From: Pseudoruminococcus massiliensis
GTDB lineage: Bacteria; Bacillota; Clostridia; Oscillospirales; Acutalibacteraceae
Direction: 5' to 3'
NCBI RefSeq assembly: GCF_900291955.1
Contig: NZ_OLMR01000001.1
Location: 248,001 to 312,000, forward strand
Length of the DNA stretch: 64,000 bases
In this document: one piece after another, positions 34,545 through 42,954 of the stretch
Numbering within the stretch: the stretch's first letter is position 1
Layout: every line of letters begins with the position of its first letter
Position numbers and translations under genes: made by a program
Notes under the pieces: model-generated
The model's input: the letters and a program-made list of their open reading frames with translations, nothing else
The model's database searches: none
What the model was told of the DNA's origin: nothing

Positions 34545-36637
34545 AACTTGTGATTTGTGAGAAACCCAGCGTCGGGGCGGCGGTTGCCGCCGCCCTTGGC
34601 GTAAGGGAGAAGAAAGACGGATATATCGAGGGGAACGGTTATGTTATCTCTTGGTGTATCGGGCATTTGGTAGGACTTGCGGAAGCTGCCGCCTATGGGG
34701 AACAGTACAGGAAATGGAGCTATGACAGCTTACCCATTCTGCCGCAGGAATGGCAGTACACCGTAGCTGCCGACAAGGGAAAGCAATTCAAAATCTTAAA
34801 AGACCTCATGCAGCGCAGCGACGTTTCGGAAGTCGTGAACGCCTGCGACGCAGGACGCGAGGGAGAATTGATTTTCCGCTTTGTCTATCATCAAGCGGGC
34901 TGCAAGAAGCCCTTTACCCGTCTTTGGATTTCCTCTATGGAAACGGACGCCATCAAAAGCGGCTTTGACAATCTGAAGGACGGGCGCAGGTATGACGCTC
35001 TCTATCATTCCGCACTATGCAGGGCAAAGGCTGACTGGCTTATCGGCATTAACGCGACCCGCCTTTTCTCCTGCCTGTATGGAAAAACCTTGAACGTGGG
35101 GCGCGTTCAGACCCCAACCCTAAAAATGCTTGTAGACCGGGACGCTGCCATTATGAACTTCAAGAAAGAAAAATATTACCATGTGCGCCTTATGCTCCCC
35201 GGCGCAGAAGCGGCAAGCGCGAAGATCTGCGCCGCTGATGAAGCGGGCAAACTGAAAGCGGCCTGCGAAGCGTCGGCGGCTGTCTGCACTTCCTTGACCC
35301 GTGAAAATAAAACCGCTATACCGCCGAAGCTCTTTGACCTTACCTCTCTGCAAAGGGAAGCAAACCGTATCTACGGGTACACGGCAAAGCAGACCTTTGA
35401 CCTTGCACAGACACTTTATGAAAAGAAGCTGCTTACTTATCCGAGAACGGACAGCAACTATCTGACCGACGACATGGGCGACACAGCGGCGAGTATCGTA
35501 TCGCTGCTTTGCGGCAAGCTGCCCTTTATGGCGAGCGCAGCCTATGAACAGAGTATTTCCCGCGTTCTGAACAGCAAAAAAGTATCAGACCACCACGCCA
35601 TTATCCCCACTATGGAAATTGCAAAAACTGACCTTACTACGCTGCCGGAAAGTGAAAGAAATATCCTTATCCTTACCGGGGCGCGTCTGCTTATGGCGAC
35701 CGCAGAGCCGCACGTTTACGAAGCGGTAACGGCGGTTTTCTCCTGCGCCGACCATGAATTTACGGCAAGGGGCAAGACGGTAATCGCTGCCGGGTGGAAA
35801 AACATTGAACGGCTTTACCGGGCTACCCTCAAAAAGAAGCCGGACAGCGACGACGAAAACGAACTTGTTTTAGATGTGCCGGACTTTACCGAGGGACAGA
35901 CCTTTGAAAACCCTGCTGCAAAGGTTACGGAGCATGAAACGACGCCGCCGAAGCCCCACAATGAAGCGTCCTTACTTTCTGCTATGGAACGCGCCGGGAA
36001 TGAGGACACCGACCCGGACGCAGAACGCCGGGGGCTTGGTACGCCCGCTACCCGCGCCGCTGTCATTGAAAAGTTAGTGGGAGGCGGCTTTGTGGAGCGC
36101 AAGGGCAAGCAGCTGCTTCCCACCAAAGACGGGACAAATCTTGTCTGCGTCCTGCCGGACAGCTTAACTTCTCCGCAGCTTACGGCTGCATGGGAAAACA
36201 ATCTGACGCAGATTGCAAAGGGCAACGCCGACCCGGACACTTTCATGCAGGGTATCGAAACTATGGCACAGGAGCTTGTAAAAACCTATGCTTCCGTGTT
36301 AGGCGAGAAACAGGAGCTTTTCAAGACAGAAAAAACAGAGCTTGGAAAGTGTCCCCGCTGCAAGTCCCCGGTCTATGAGGGAAAGAAAAACTACTACTGT
36401 TCCAACAAAGAGTGCAGCTTTGCCATGTGGAAAAATGACCGCTTCTTTGAGGAATGGAAAACCGTCTTTACCCCGAAGATTGCCGCAGCACTTTTGAAAT
36501 CCGGCAAGGCAACAGTCAAAAAGCTGTATTCTCCGAAAACAGGAAAAACCTACGACGGAACGGTGCTTTTAGCTGATACGGGCGGTAAGTATGTGAACTA
36601 CAAAGTAACCATTTCAAAGGACAAAGAACTGGAATAG
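34541..36637 (+). CDS. topB: DNA topoisomerase III
   Basis: This 698-aa type IA topoisomerase relaxes or decatenates DNA during transfer and replication of the ICE. The TOPRIM domain starts MKLVICEKPSVGAAVAAALG and includes NACDAGREGELIF. The active-site tyrosine region is LTYPRTDSNYLTDDM (about residue 305). A C-terminal zinc-finger piece has CPRCKSPVYEGKKNYYCSNKEC. Topoisomerase III is a regular component of these ICEs. ATG overlaps the DUF4366 stop. Confidence 0.95.
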   Translation: MKLVICEKPSVGAAVAAALGVREKKDGYIEGNGYVISWCIGHLVGLAEAAAYGEQYRKWSYDSLPILPQEWQYTVAADKGKQFKILKDLMQRSDVSEVVNACDAGREGELIFRFVYHQAGCKKPFTRLWISSMETDAIKSGFDNLKDGRRYDALYHSALCRAKADWLIGINATRLFSCLYGKTLNVGRVQTPTLKMLVDRDAAIMNFKKEKYYHVRLMLPGAEAASAKICAADEAGKLKAACEASAAVCTSLTRENKTAIPPKLFDLTSLQREANRIYGYTAKQTFDLAQTLYEKKLLTYPRTDSNYLTDDMGDTAASIVSLLCGKLPFMASAAYEQSISRVLNSKKVSDHHAIIPTMEIAKTDLTTLPESERNILILTGARLLMATAEPHVYEAVTAVFSCADHEFTARGKTVIAAGWKNIERLYRATLKKKPDSDDENELVLDVPDFTEGQTFENPAAKVTEHETTPPKPHNEASLLSAMERAGNEDTDPDAERRGLGTPATRAAVIEKLVGGGFVERKGKQLLPTKDGTNLVCVLPDSLTSPQLTAAWENNLTQIAKGNADPDTFMQGIETMAQELVKTYASVLGEKQELFKTEKTELGKCPRCKSPVYEGKKNYYCSNKECSFAMWKNDRFFEEWKTVFTPKIAAALLKSGKATVKKLYSPKTGKTYDGTVLLADTGGKYVNYKVTISKDKELE

Positions 36638-36733
36638 CAAGCATAGGAAGCGGGTACCCACTTCCGTAAAATCCCTGCCACTCATGTAGAGCTTGGCGGG
36701 GATTTTGCTTGTTGGGAAGTTTCCCAAACCCTC
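36636..36733 (+). repeat. oriT-like 98-bp site, copy 1
   Basis: A 98-bp segment beginning AGCAAGCATAGGAAGCGGGT and ending TGTTGGGAAGTTTCCCAAAC plus CCTC. It has a full-length inverted counterpart at 44609-44706 next to mobC. The outer ~30 bp on each side are nearly identical. The middles differ but each folds back on itself (AAAATCCC...GGGGATTTT here). It begins inside the topB stop codon region. Confidence 0.7.
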
Positions 36734-36839
36734 TAAAAATCCTCAAAAATCTTTGGCAGAAATGCGGGCGCACCGTAGTAGGACTATGTAACCACAAACG
36801 CAGCGTCCGCGCTGCCATACGCGAAAGGAGGTTTTACAC

Positions 36840-39800
36840 ATGGCAAGTTTGCGCGACAGCGTAAAGGACTATCAAGAGGAACTTAGGGACGGTATTGCAT
36901 GGGTAGCATTTTGGAAACAGGGACGTTCATGGAACGCCGAGCTGTTTCATCTTGAAGTGGACGGTACTTTAGAACCGTTTGACAGGAGCCGGTTAGAGGA
37001 AATCAAAGCGGCTGACCCCGCCGCCGTTATTCTAAACGGCTACTACTGCGGGCATTTAGGCGAGAATATGAGCCTTGACGAGCTGACCGCCGGAGTGCGC
37101 TATCACTATGAAAACGGCAGGAATGACCTTGACGGTTTTATCGGGGCGCATGACGACAGGCTTCCCCCGGAGGTTATCGAGGAAGCAAGAGCCGCCGCCC
37201 ATGCAGCGGGGCTTCCCTTTTCCGAAAAGCCCTACCGGGACGGGGAAGATTTTGACCCTTATATATTTGACGGAAGCATGAGCATTGAGGACTACGAACT
37301 TATGCACCGCATGATTGAAAAAGAAAGGAGCGAGCAAATGGACGAATGGAAAACAGGTTATTCCTCATACGACCATGACAGACTGGAAGCCGCCGACAAG
37401 ATGAAGATTGAGCGCGGTATCTATTTTGACACGAAAGGCGCGGATATTTCCCCGCTGACCGCCTTACCTCTTGCCGAGCTTGTGAAGCTGCGGGAGGAAA
37501 GCGCGGCTGCGGAACAGACCGTTTTTGAAAATCTGAAAGTACAGGCTTCCGCATGGGAGGAACAGGCAGGAAAGACCTTGCTATTTGACAAGGCGATTGA
37601 GTATGCGAGAATACCCGAAGTGAAGCATACGGCGAACAAGTGGCAGGACGAGGACAACGACCGCCACACCATCAGCAACCGGGTATATAAAATGAGCTAC
37701 CATGTGTATGAAAATACCCGCTACGACAGAAAAGCAGAGAAATCTATCCCGTACTCCTATACGTTATCTTGGAACATCTACACCAACAGCCCCCACGGGT
37801 ACGGACAGGCAAAAATTGCCGGACAGGACAGAAAGGTATTTGCTGACCGGGCAGCTATGGAAAAATATCTGAACGGGCGTATCAAGGCGTATGAAAAACT
37901 TTTTACGGAAATCTCCCCGGCTATCCCGCCGGAATACGCGGAACAGTTTAGGGTAAACGGACAGCTCTTACCAGGCTACACCGTAGAGGGCGAGGAAATC
38001 AAGCAGCCCGCCGCCGACATTTCCGCCGCTGCACCGAGAACCGAACCGGGACAGGAAACGGAACAGTTTGCAATCCTGATTGACAGCCGCACCCGCTTTG
38101 AAACGGGAGAACCGGGTGGCTACTGGCTTTCCATGCCCGCCACAAAGGAAGAACTTCACAAAGCTATGCGAAGCGTCGGCATTACCGCTGACAATCCGCA
38201 GGATTTTTTCATTCATGGGTATTCTGACCGGGAGGACAGACACATTGCCCTGCCGTATGACATGGTATGCGCGGCACAGGTGGACGAGCTGAACTTCCTT
38301 GCGGCAAGACTGGAAACCCTTGACGCTTCCGGGATTGCCGCGCTGAACGCAGCCACGCAGCGCAGGAATGGTTTTGAGAATATCGGGCAGCTCATTGACT
38401 TTACCTATAACGAGGACTTTTTCGTGCATATCCCCGAAGTCCACACGCCCCGCGAATTGGGCGATTATTACCTTAACAAATCCGGCATGGTGCAAATGCC
38501 CGCTGAATGGAAAAACAGCATTGACCCTATCGCCTTTGGACGAAACGCCGCCGCGCAGGAAAAAGGCAGCTTTACGGAATACGGCTACCTTGTGGAAAGC
38601 GGCGACGAATGGGAGAAACACTTTGAGGGACGGGACGTGCCGGAGGAATACCGCATTATGAGCTACCCGCAGCCGACCATCGAACTGGACGCAGCCCCGG
38701 CAGTACAGACGGCGACCATTCCCGAAGCACAGCAGCAGGAGCCGCGCCCGGTTATCCCTATCGTGCTGACGAGCGAGAAGCCAGCCGAAAAGCTCAAAGA
38801 GATAACCGACCGCTTGGAGCAAGGCATTACGGAGCTGTTCGACAGCGAGCGTTACAAGGAATATCTGCGCGTCATGTCAAAGTTTCATAATTACAGCTTT
38901 AACAATACGCTGCTGATCGCCATGCAAAAGCCCGACGCTTCCCTTATCGCCGGATTTTCCGCATGGAAAAATAACTTTGGACGAAACGTGATGAAAGGAC
39001 AAAAGGGTATCAAAATCCTTGCCCCGTCGCCCTTTAAGATTAAAAAGGAACTGGAGAAAATCGACCCGCAGACGGGAAAAGCCTTTATCGGCAAGGACGG
39101 AAAGCCCGTAACCGAGGAAAAGGAAATCACAATCCCCGCCTTTAAGGTGGTATCGGTCTTTGACGTATCGCAGACCGAGGGAAAGGAAATCCCCGACATT
39201 GCCGTAAATATGCTGACCGGGGACGTGGAGCATTACAAGGACGTTTTCGCTGCCCTTGAAAAGACTTCTCCTGTTCCTGTCGGCTTTGAAAAAATCGAGG
39301 GCGGCGCACATGGTTACTACCACTTGGAGGACAAGCGTATTGCCCTTGATGAGGGCATGAGCGAGCTGCAAACCTTAAAGACCCTTATCCATGAAATCGC
39401 CCATGCGAAGCTGCACGACATTGACCTAAACGCCCCTTTGGAGGACTTGGAGAACAGACCCGACCGCCGCACCCGTGAGGTGCAGGCAGAAAGTATTGCC
39501 TATACCGTGTGCCAGCATTACGGGCTTGATACTTCCGATTATTCCTTTGGGTATGTTGCCGGGTGGAGTGCCGGACGGGACCTTGCCGAACTGAAAAGCT
39601 CCCTTGAAACAATCCGCAGCACCGCAGCGGAAATCATCAACAGCATTGATGAACATATCGCAGAGCTGCAAAAGGAACAGGCGCAGGACGCTCCGAGGGA
39701 GAAAGCCGCCATGCAGGAGTACATTTACAAGATTGAAGCCAACCCCCGCACAACGGGCGACAACGACCGCTTTTTCCTGCAAGCCTATCTCCCGCAGGAA

Positions 39801-40553
39801 AACGGCAGGGCAAAAATCGGGGACGTGCTGTATATCGGCAGCCTTGCAAAATGCCGGGAACTCATGGGCGGGCTGAACGCCGGAGAGCTGACGCAGGGAG
39901 AAGTAAAGGAGCTATATGCAAAGGCGCAGGAAGCCGAAGCCGACAAAGACACCTTTTCCATTTATCAGCTAAAGCAAGGGGACGAAACGCGGGACTTCCG
40001 CTTTGAGCCTTACGACCGCCTGCAGGCGGCGGGAAATGTGGTTGATAAGACAAACTATGAGCTTGTCTATTCCGCAGAGCTTACGCCGGGTACTTCCCTT
40101 GAAGATATTTACACCCGTTTCAATATCGACCACCCGAAAGATTTTAAGGGACACAGCCTTTCCGTTTCCGACGTGGTAGTGCTTCATCAGAACGGACAGG
40201 ACGCGGCGCATTATGTAGATAGTTTCGGCTACAAGGAAGTGCCGGAGTTTTTGCAGGAGCAGACACAACAGCCGGAAAAGATAAACCCGCTAAAGCACGT
40301 CGAGGACACAATCGAGCAGAACGACAACAACTTTGACGGTATCATCAACAACACCCCTACGGTTGACGAACTGGAAGCAAAGGTAAAAGCCGGGGAACAG
40401 ATTTCCCTTGTTGACCTTGCAGAAGCGATTAAGGCAGACAAAGAACGCGGCAAAGAAAAGCCCTCTATCCGGGCGCAGCTTAAAGCTGACAAAGAACGGA
40501 CGGGGAAAAAGAAGAACGCAAAGCAGAAGTCGCAGGACTTGGAAAGGAGCTGA
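36840..40553 (+). CDS. Multidomain anti-restriction/peptidase protein (ArdA + ArdC-like + ImmA/IrrE + YodL)
   Basis: This 1237-aa cytoplasmic fusion has several domains in order: an N-terminal DUF3846/3849-like part (1-130), a DUF-type linker, an ArdA-like antirestriction domain (about 410-605; YLNKSGMVQMPAEWKNSID and AFGRNAA), an ArdC-like N-terminal domain (about 670-735; NYSFNNTLLIAMQKPDASLI), a metallopeptidase-like motif HEIAHAKLH (about 850), a YodL domain (about 1037-1140) and a DUF4316-like tail. ArdA mimics DNA to block type I restriction; ArdC binds ssDNA. AAAGGAGG precedes the ATG. It is likely expressed early after transfer. Confidence 0.85.
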   Translation: MASLRDSVKDYQEELRDGIAWVAFWKQGRSWNAELFHLEVDGTLEPFDRSRLEEIKAADPAAVILNGYYCGHLGENMSLDELTAGVRYHYENGRNDLDGFIGAHDDRLPPEVIEEARAAAHAAGLPFSEKPYRDGEDFDPYIFDGSMSIEDYELMHRMIEKERSEQMDEWKTGYSSYDHDRLEAADKMKIERGIYFDTKGADISPLTALPLAELVKLREESAAAEQTVFENLKVQASAWEEQAGKTLLFDKAIEYARIPEVKHTANKWQDEDNDRHTISNRVYKMSYHVYENTRYDRKAEKSIPYSYTLSWNIYTNSPHGYGQAKIAGQDRKVFADRAAMEKYLNGRIKAYEKLFTEISPAIPPEYAEQFRVNGQLLPGYTVEGEEIKQPAADISAAAPRTEPGQETEQFAILIDSRTRFETGEPGGYWLSMPATKEELHKAMRSVGITADNPQDFFIHGYSDREDRHIALPYDMVCAAQVDELNFLAARLETLDASGIAALNAATQRRNGFENIGQLIDFTYNEDFFVHIPEVHTPRELGDYYLNKSGMVQMPAEWKNSIDPIAFGRNAAAQEKGSFTEYGYLVESGDEWEKHFEGRDVPEEYRIMSYPQPTIELDAAPAVQTATIPEAQQQEPRPVIPIVLTSEKPAEKLKEITDRLEQGITELFDSERYKEYLRVMSKFHNYSFNNTLLIAMQKPDASLIAGFSAWKNNFGRNVMKGQKGIKILAPSPFKIKKELEKIDPQTGKAFIGKDGKPVTEEKEITIPAFKVVSVFDVSQTEGKEIPDIAVNMLTGDVEHYKDVFAALEKTSPVPVGFEKIEGGAHGYYHLEDKRIALDEGMSELQTLKTLIHEIAHAKLHDIDLNAPLEDLENRPDRRTREVQAESIAYTVCQHYGLDTSDYSFGYVAGWSAGRDLAELKSSLETIRSTAAEIINSIDEHIAELQKEQAQDAPREKAAMQEYIYKIEANPRTTGDNDRFFLQAYLPQENGRAKIGDVLYIGSLAKCRELMGGLNAGELTQGEVKELYAKAQEAEADKDTFSIYQLKQGDETRDFRFEPYDRLQAAGNVVDKTNYELVYSAELTPGTSLEDIYTRFNIDHPKDFKGHSLSVSDVVVLHQNGQDAAHYVDSFGYKEVPEFLQEQTQQPEKINPLKHVEDTIEQNDNNFDGIINNTPTVDELEAKVKAGEQISLVDLAEAIKADKERGKEKPSIRAQLKADKERTGKKKNAKQKSQDLERS

Positions 40554-40556
40554 CAC

Positions 40557-41510
40557 ATGAGCAAATTAAATAAATTTGAAGATGTAGACGTGTTCGCTTC
40601 CCTCGATGCGATTATGAAGCAGAATACAGGCTTTTACCAAAGCGATTTTGATATTGACAGGGAGATTATCGCAAAAACGGCGGCAAGCGCAAGTAAAGAG
40701 GATAAGACCCTCTTATGGTTTTGCCGCCCGTCCGGGACGCATTGCTTCCGGGAGCGTGACGTTTTCCTAAAGGACACCGCGCCCCATAATACCTGGCGTT
40801 TTTACATGGAGCAGACAAGCGACCGTATTCTTGCCTATGCAATCGAGCTGACAGGCAAGGAGCATGGAAAAATCAAGGGCAATCTGTATGAACTTGACTA
40901 TTCCCGCCATTATGAGCGCGTCAAAGAAAAAGGGCTGCCCGCCGATACGGTAAAGCTGATTTATGAGCGCGGGGAGCAGATGATACCCGCCGGACAGTAT
41001 TTCAACGGAAGCCCAGACCCGCAGTTTGGGAAGTTTGAACGCTTTGAAGCCATACCCAACGACCCGGACGCTCTTAAATGGCTCTTACGGGAGGAACACC
41101 GCAACAGGGAGCAGCTTCCACCGGGAGATTTTAAGGCCCATATCGCCGCATTGCATGACGGACTGATTGAAACGGAAGCACGGCGCATTGTGCGGGAAAT
41201 GAAGCGGCATGACACGCCGAACAGCCCGAACAAGACCCATTTCATGGTGGAGCTTTCCCCAGCGTTCATGCAGCTTGCGAACACAAAGGACATTGACCGC
41301 CTTTTCTCCATGCTGCCTTACAAGACCCTTTCCTTTTCCAAAATCGAGGGCAGACATGGAACGTATGCGCTGATTGACAAGGGAGAGAACCGGGACAAAG
41401 AGATTAAAAAGCCCCGCCCCTCTGTCCGGGCGCAGCTTGCCGCAGACAAGAAAACAGCCGCCCCGAAAAAGTCAGCGGCAAAAAGAAAAAATCACGATTT
41501 GGAGGTATGA
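40557..41510 (+). CDS. ICE-conserved hypothetical protein (DUF4316-like tail)
   Basis: The 317-aa protein begins MSKLNKFEDVDVFASLDAIM. No transmembrane segment or catalytic motif is evident. The C-terminal end KPRPSVRAQLAADKKTA resembles the tail of the preceding giant (KPSIRAQLKADKERT), showing shared origin of that segment. It starts 3 bp after the giant gene and overlaps the next gene, so it is in the same operon. I cannot assign a function. Confidence 0.75.
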   Translation: MSKLNKFEDVDVFASLDAIMKQNTGFYQSDFDIDREIIAKTAASASKEDKTLLWFCRPSGTHCFRERDVFLKDTAPHNTWRFYMEQTSDRILAYAIELTGKEHGKIKGNLYELDYSRHYERVKEKGLPADTVKLIYERGEQMIPAGQYFNGSPDPQFGKFERFEAIPNDPDALKWLLREEHRNREQLPPGDFKAHIAALHDGLIETEARRIVREMKRHDTPNSPNKTHFMVELSPAFMQLANTKDIDRLFSMLPYKTLSFSKIEGRHGTYALIDKGENRDKEIKKPRPSVRAQLAADKKTAAPKKSAAKRKNHDLEV

Positions 41511-41512
41511 GC

Positions 41513-41719
41513 ATGAATAGATTTACTGTTGAGGAAACAAACCTTTTGAGCATTTACCATGAGGGAAGCAAGGCGCAGCTTATTGAGAACATGACCGCTG
41601 CGCTGCCTTACATGGACGCGGGATTACGGGAGCTTGCAGAGCGCACCATTTCCAAAGTGAACGCGCTGACCGACGCCGAGTACAAAGAGCTTTCCGTTTA
41701 TCCTGCTGATGAAGTATGA
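41513..41719 (+). CDS. Transposon-transfer assisting protein (TTRAP) family
   Basis: The 68-aa protein, MNRFTVEETNLLSIYHEGSK, ends with AELKYK/EYKELSVYPADEV-type sequence and matches the TTRAP family of small ICE proteins. Two start codons are possible; ATG at 41513 has GGAGG at 7-8 nt, while ATG at 41507 is too close. Its stop overlaps the next ATG (ATGA). Confidence 0.8.
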   Translation: MNRFTVEETNLLSIYHEGSKAQLIENMTAALPYMDAGLRELAERTISKVNALTDAEYKELSVYPADEV

Positions 41720-42081
41720 CCGGGATTAAGCGGCTGATGCCGCGACAAAGCCGCAAGGTAAACACCCTTGTGAAAAAGGAGTGCTGCAACTGCGAGAATG
41801 GCAACTGTATTTTACTGGACGACGGGGACACTTGCGTATGCCCGCAGCTCATTTCCTATTCCCTGCTCTGTAAGTGGTTTCGGATTGCCGTACTTCCTCT
41901 TGATAAGCTGCTCTATGCGGAACTCTATCAGACCGAGGACAGAAAGAAATGTACCGTGTGCGGCGCGTTCTTTGCGTCCACCTCTAACAGCGTCAAATAC
42001 TGCCCGGACTGTCGGAAGCGGATTACCCGCAGACAGGCAGCCGAGCGCATGAGAAAACGGCGCGCTCTTGTTACGCGGTAA
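41716..42081 (+). CDS. Cys_rich_VLP-domain protein (ICE copy)
   Basis: The 121-aa protein has the same motifs as the nested-element paralogue at 24175: CCNCENGNCILLDDGDTCVC, ISYSLLCKWFRIAVLPLDK and a C-terminal CTVCGAFFASTSNSVKYCPDC finger with a basic end. Function is unknown. Its stop lies inside the start of the second 112-bp repeat. Confidence 0.78.
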   Translation: MTGIKRLMPRQSRKVNTLVKKECCNCENGNCILLDDGDTCVCPQLISYSLLCKWFRIAVLPLDKLLYAELYQTEDRKKCTVCGAFFASTSNSVKYCPDCRKRITRRQAAERMRKRRALVTR

Positions 42082-42181
42082 GGGCGAAAAAAGCCTTGTT
42101 TTACAGGCTTCTGACAACCGTTTCCTCATAGGGCAAGGGCTTTATACCTTTTCCCTTAAAAACGGCGTTCTACTGCGTAAC
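42070..42181. repeat. 112-bp inverted-repeat-bounded element, copy B
   Basis: Starts GTTACGCGGTAAG and ends TCTACTGCGTAAC. It is the same length as copy A (13911-14022), with recognisable internal similarity. It overlaps the last codons of the Cys_rich_VLP gene. Confidence 0.6.
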
Positions 42182-42203
42182 ATTTCAGAACTGCACCCAT
42201 AAG

Positions 42204-42252
42204 AAAACCGGGGCGCGGATAGTCTTTACTGACTGTCTGCGTCCCGGTTTTT
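42204..42252. terminator. Bidirectional terminator
   Basis: AAAACCGGGGCGCGGATAGTC pairs with GACTGTCTGCGTCCCGGTTTT (a few mismatches), followed by TTCC. It lies between the convergent Cys_rich_VLP and DUF6050 genes. Confidence 0.7.
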
Positions 42253-42258
42253 CCTTTG

Positions 42259-42627
42259 CTATTTTTCCATGTTGATTTGAGGGGTTGCGCCCTTATCTGT
42301 GGTAAGTAAACGGTATATCGTAAGGGGGATATACCATGCAGCCACGACGAGCCGCCATATCAAAATGACCCCACCGATAATGCCGCCCAAAATGAAGTTG
42401 AGGGCAATGATACCCACCGTTCCGGCTATGTCATACCCATGCGGTACAAGCCATACGAACATACGGCGAATACCAAAGGGAATACCGCAGCACAGCCACA
42501 CATAAAAGTAATTGGTCTGCCCGTCCTCTGTAAAGACGTTCTTAAACATGAAGAATAAAAACAATGCGATAACGGCGGGCAAAACGGTTCTCTTAAAAAA
42601 GTCTTTCCAAATTTCCCCGCGTGTCAT
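42259..42627 (-). CDS. DUF6050-like membrane protein
   Basis: The 122-aa protein has three to four hydrophobic segments (VLPAVIALFLFFMFKNVFTE, FYVWLCCGIPFGIRRMFVWL, IALNFILGGIIGGVILIWRL). This matches my memory of the DUF6050 family found near relaxase genes in ICEs. It is 4 bp downstream of the HTH gene at 42632 and in the same direction. Confidence 0.65.
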   Translation of the reverse strand: MTRGEIWKDFFKRTVLPAVIALFLFFMFKNVFTEDGQTNYFYVWLCCGIPFGIRRMFVWLVPHGYDIAGTVGIIALNFILGGIIGGVILIWRLVVAAWYIPLTIYRLLTTDKGATPQINMEK

Positions 42628-42631
42628 GGTA

Positions 42632-42862
42632 TCACTCCTTTTCTATTGGGAATTGTGGGATAGCTTCTAACAGTTTCAGTATGAGCGTTTGCCGTAAATC
42701 GTCGTCGATTTCCTCTTTTACGCTTCCGTCCGGCTGACGCTTTTTTACCATTGCAAGGCGGTTGATTTCGTCACCGTAACAAGCAAGCACTTTTTCCAAC
42801 GCCCATTTTTCGCCCGCAACGGCGGCGCGTATCGTTTCATAGTCCGGCATTTCCTGTTCCAT
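42632..42862 (-). CDS. HTH_16-type regulator
   Basis: The 76-aa protein begins MEQEMPDYETIRAAVAGEKW and contains the ICE-type HTH_16 pattern (I-x-x-A-x-x-G-x-x-x-A, then ...DLRQTLILKLLEAIP). It is related to the protein at 52582. Start at 42862 has AAGGAAG 9 nt before it; a longer frame from 42895 lacks a site. Probably a small regulator in the mobilization operon. Confidence 0.65.
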   Translation of the reverse strand: MEQEMPDYETIRAAVAGEKWALEKVLACYGDEINRLAMVKKRQPDGSVKEEIDDDLRQTLILKLLEAIPQFPIEKE

Positions 42863-42954
42863 TCTCTGACACTTCCTTTGCTGAAAATGTATCACTTTGG
42901 TATGTAACTACTGTTTTTGATAGGAACTATTATATCATACAAGTATGAACAAAG

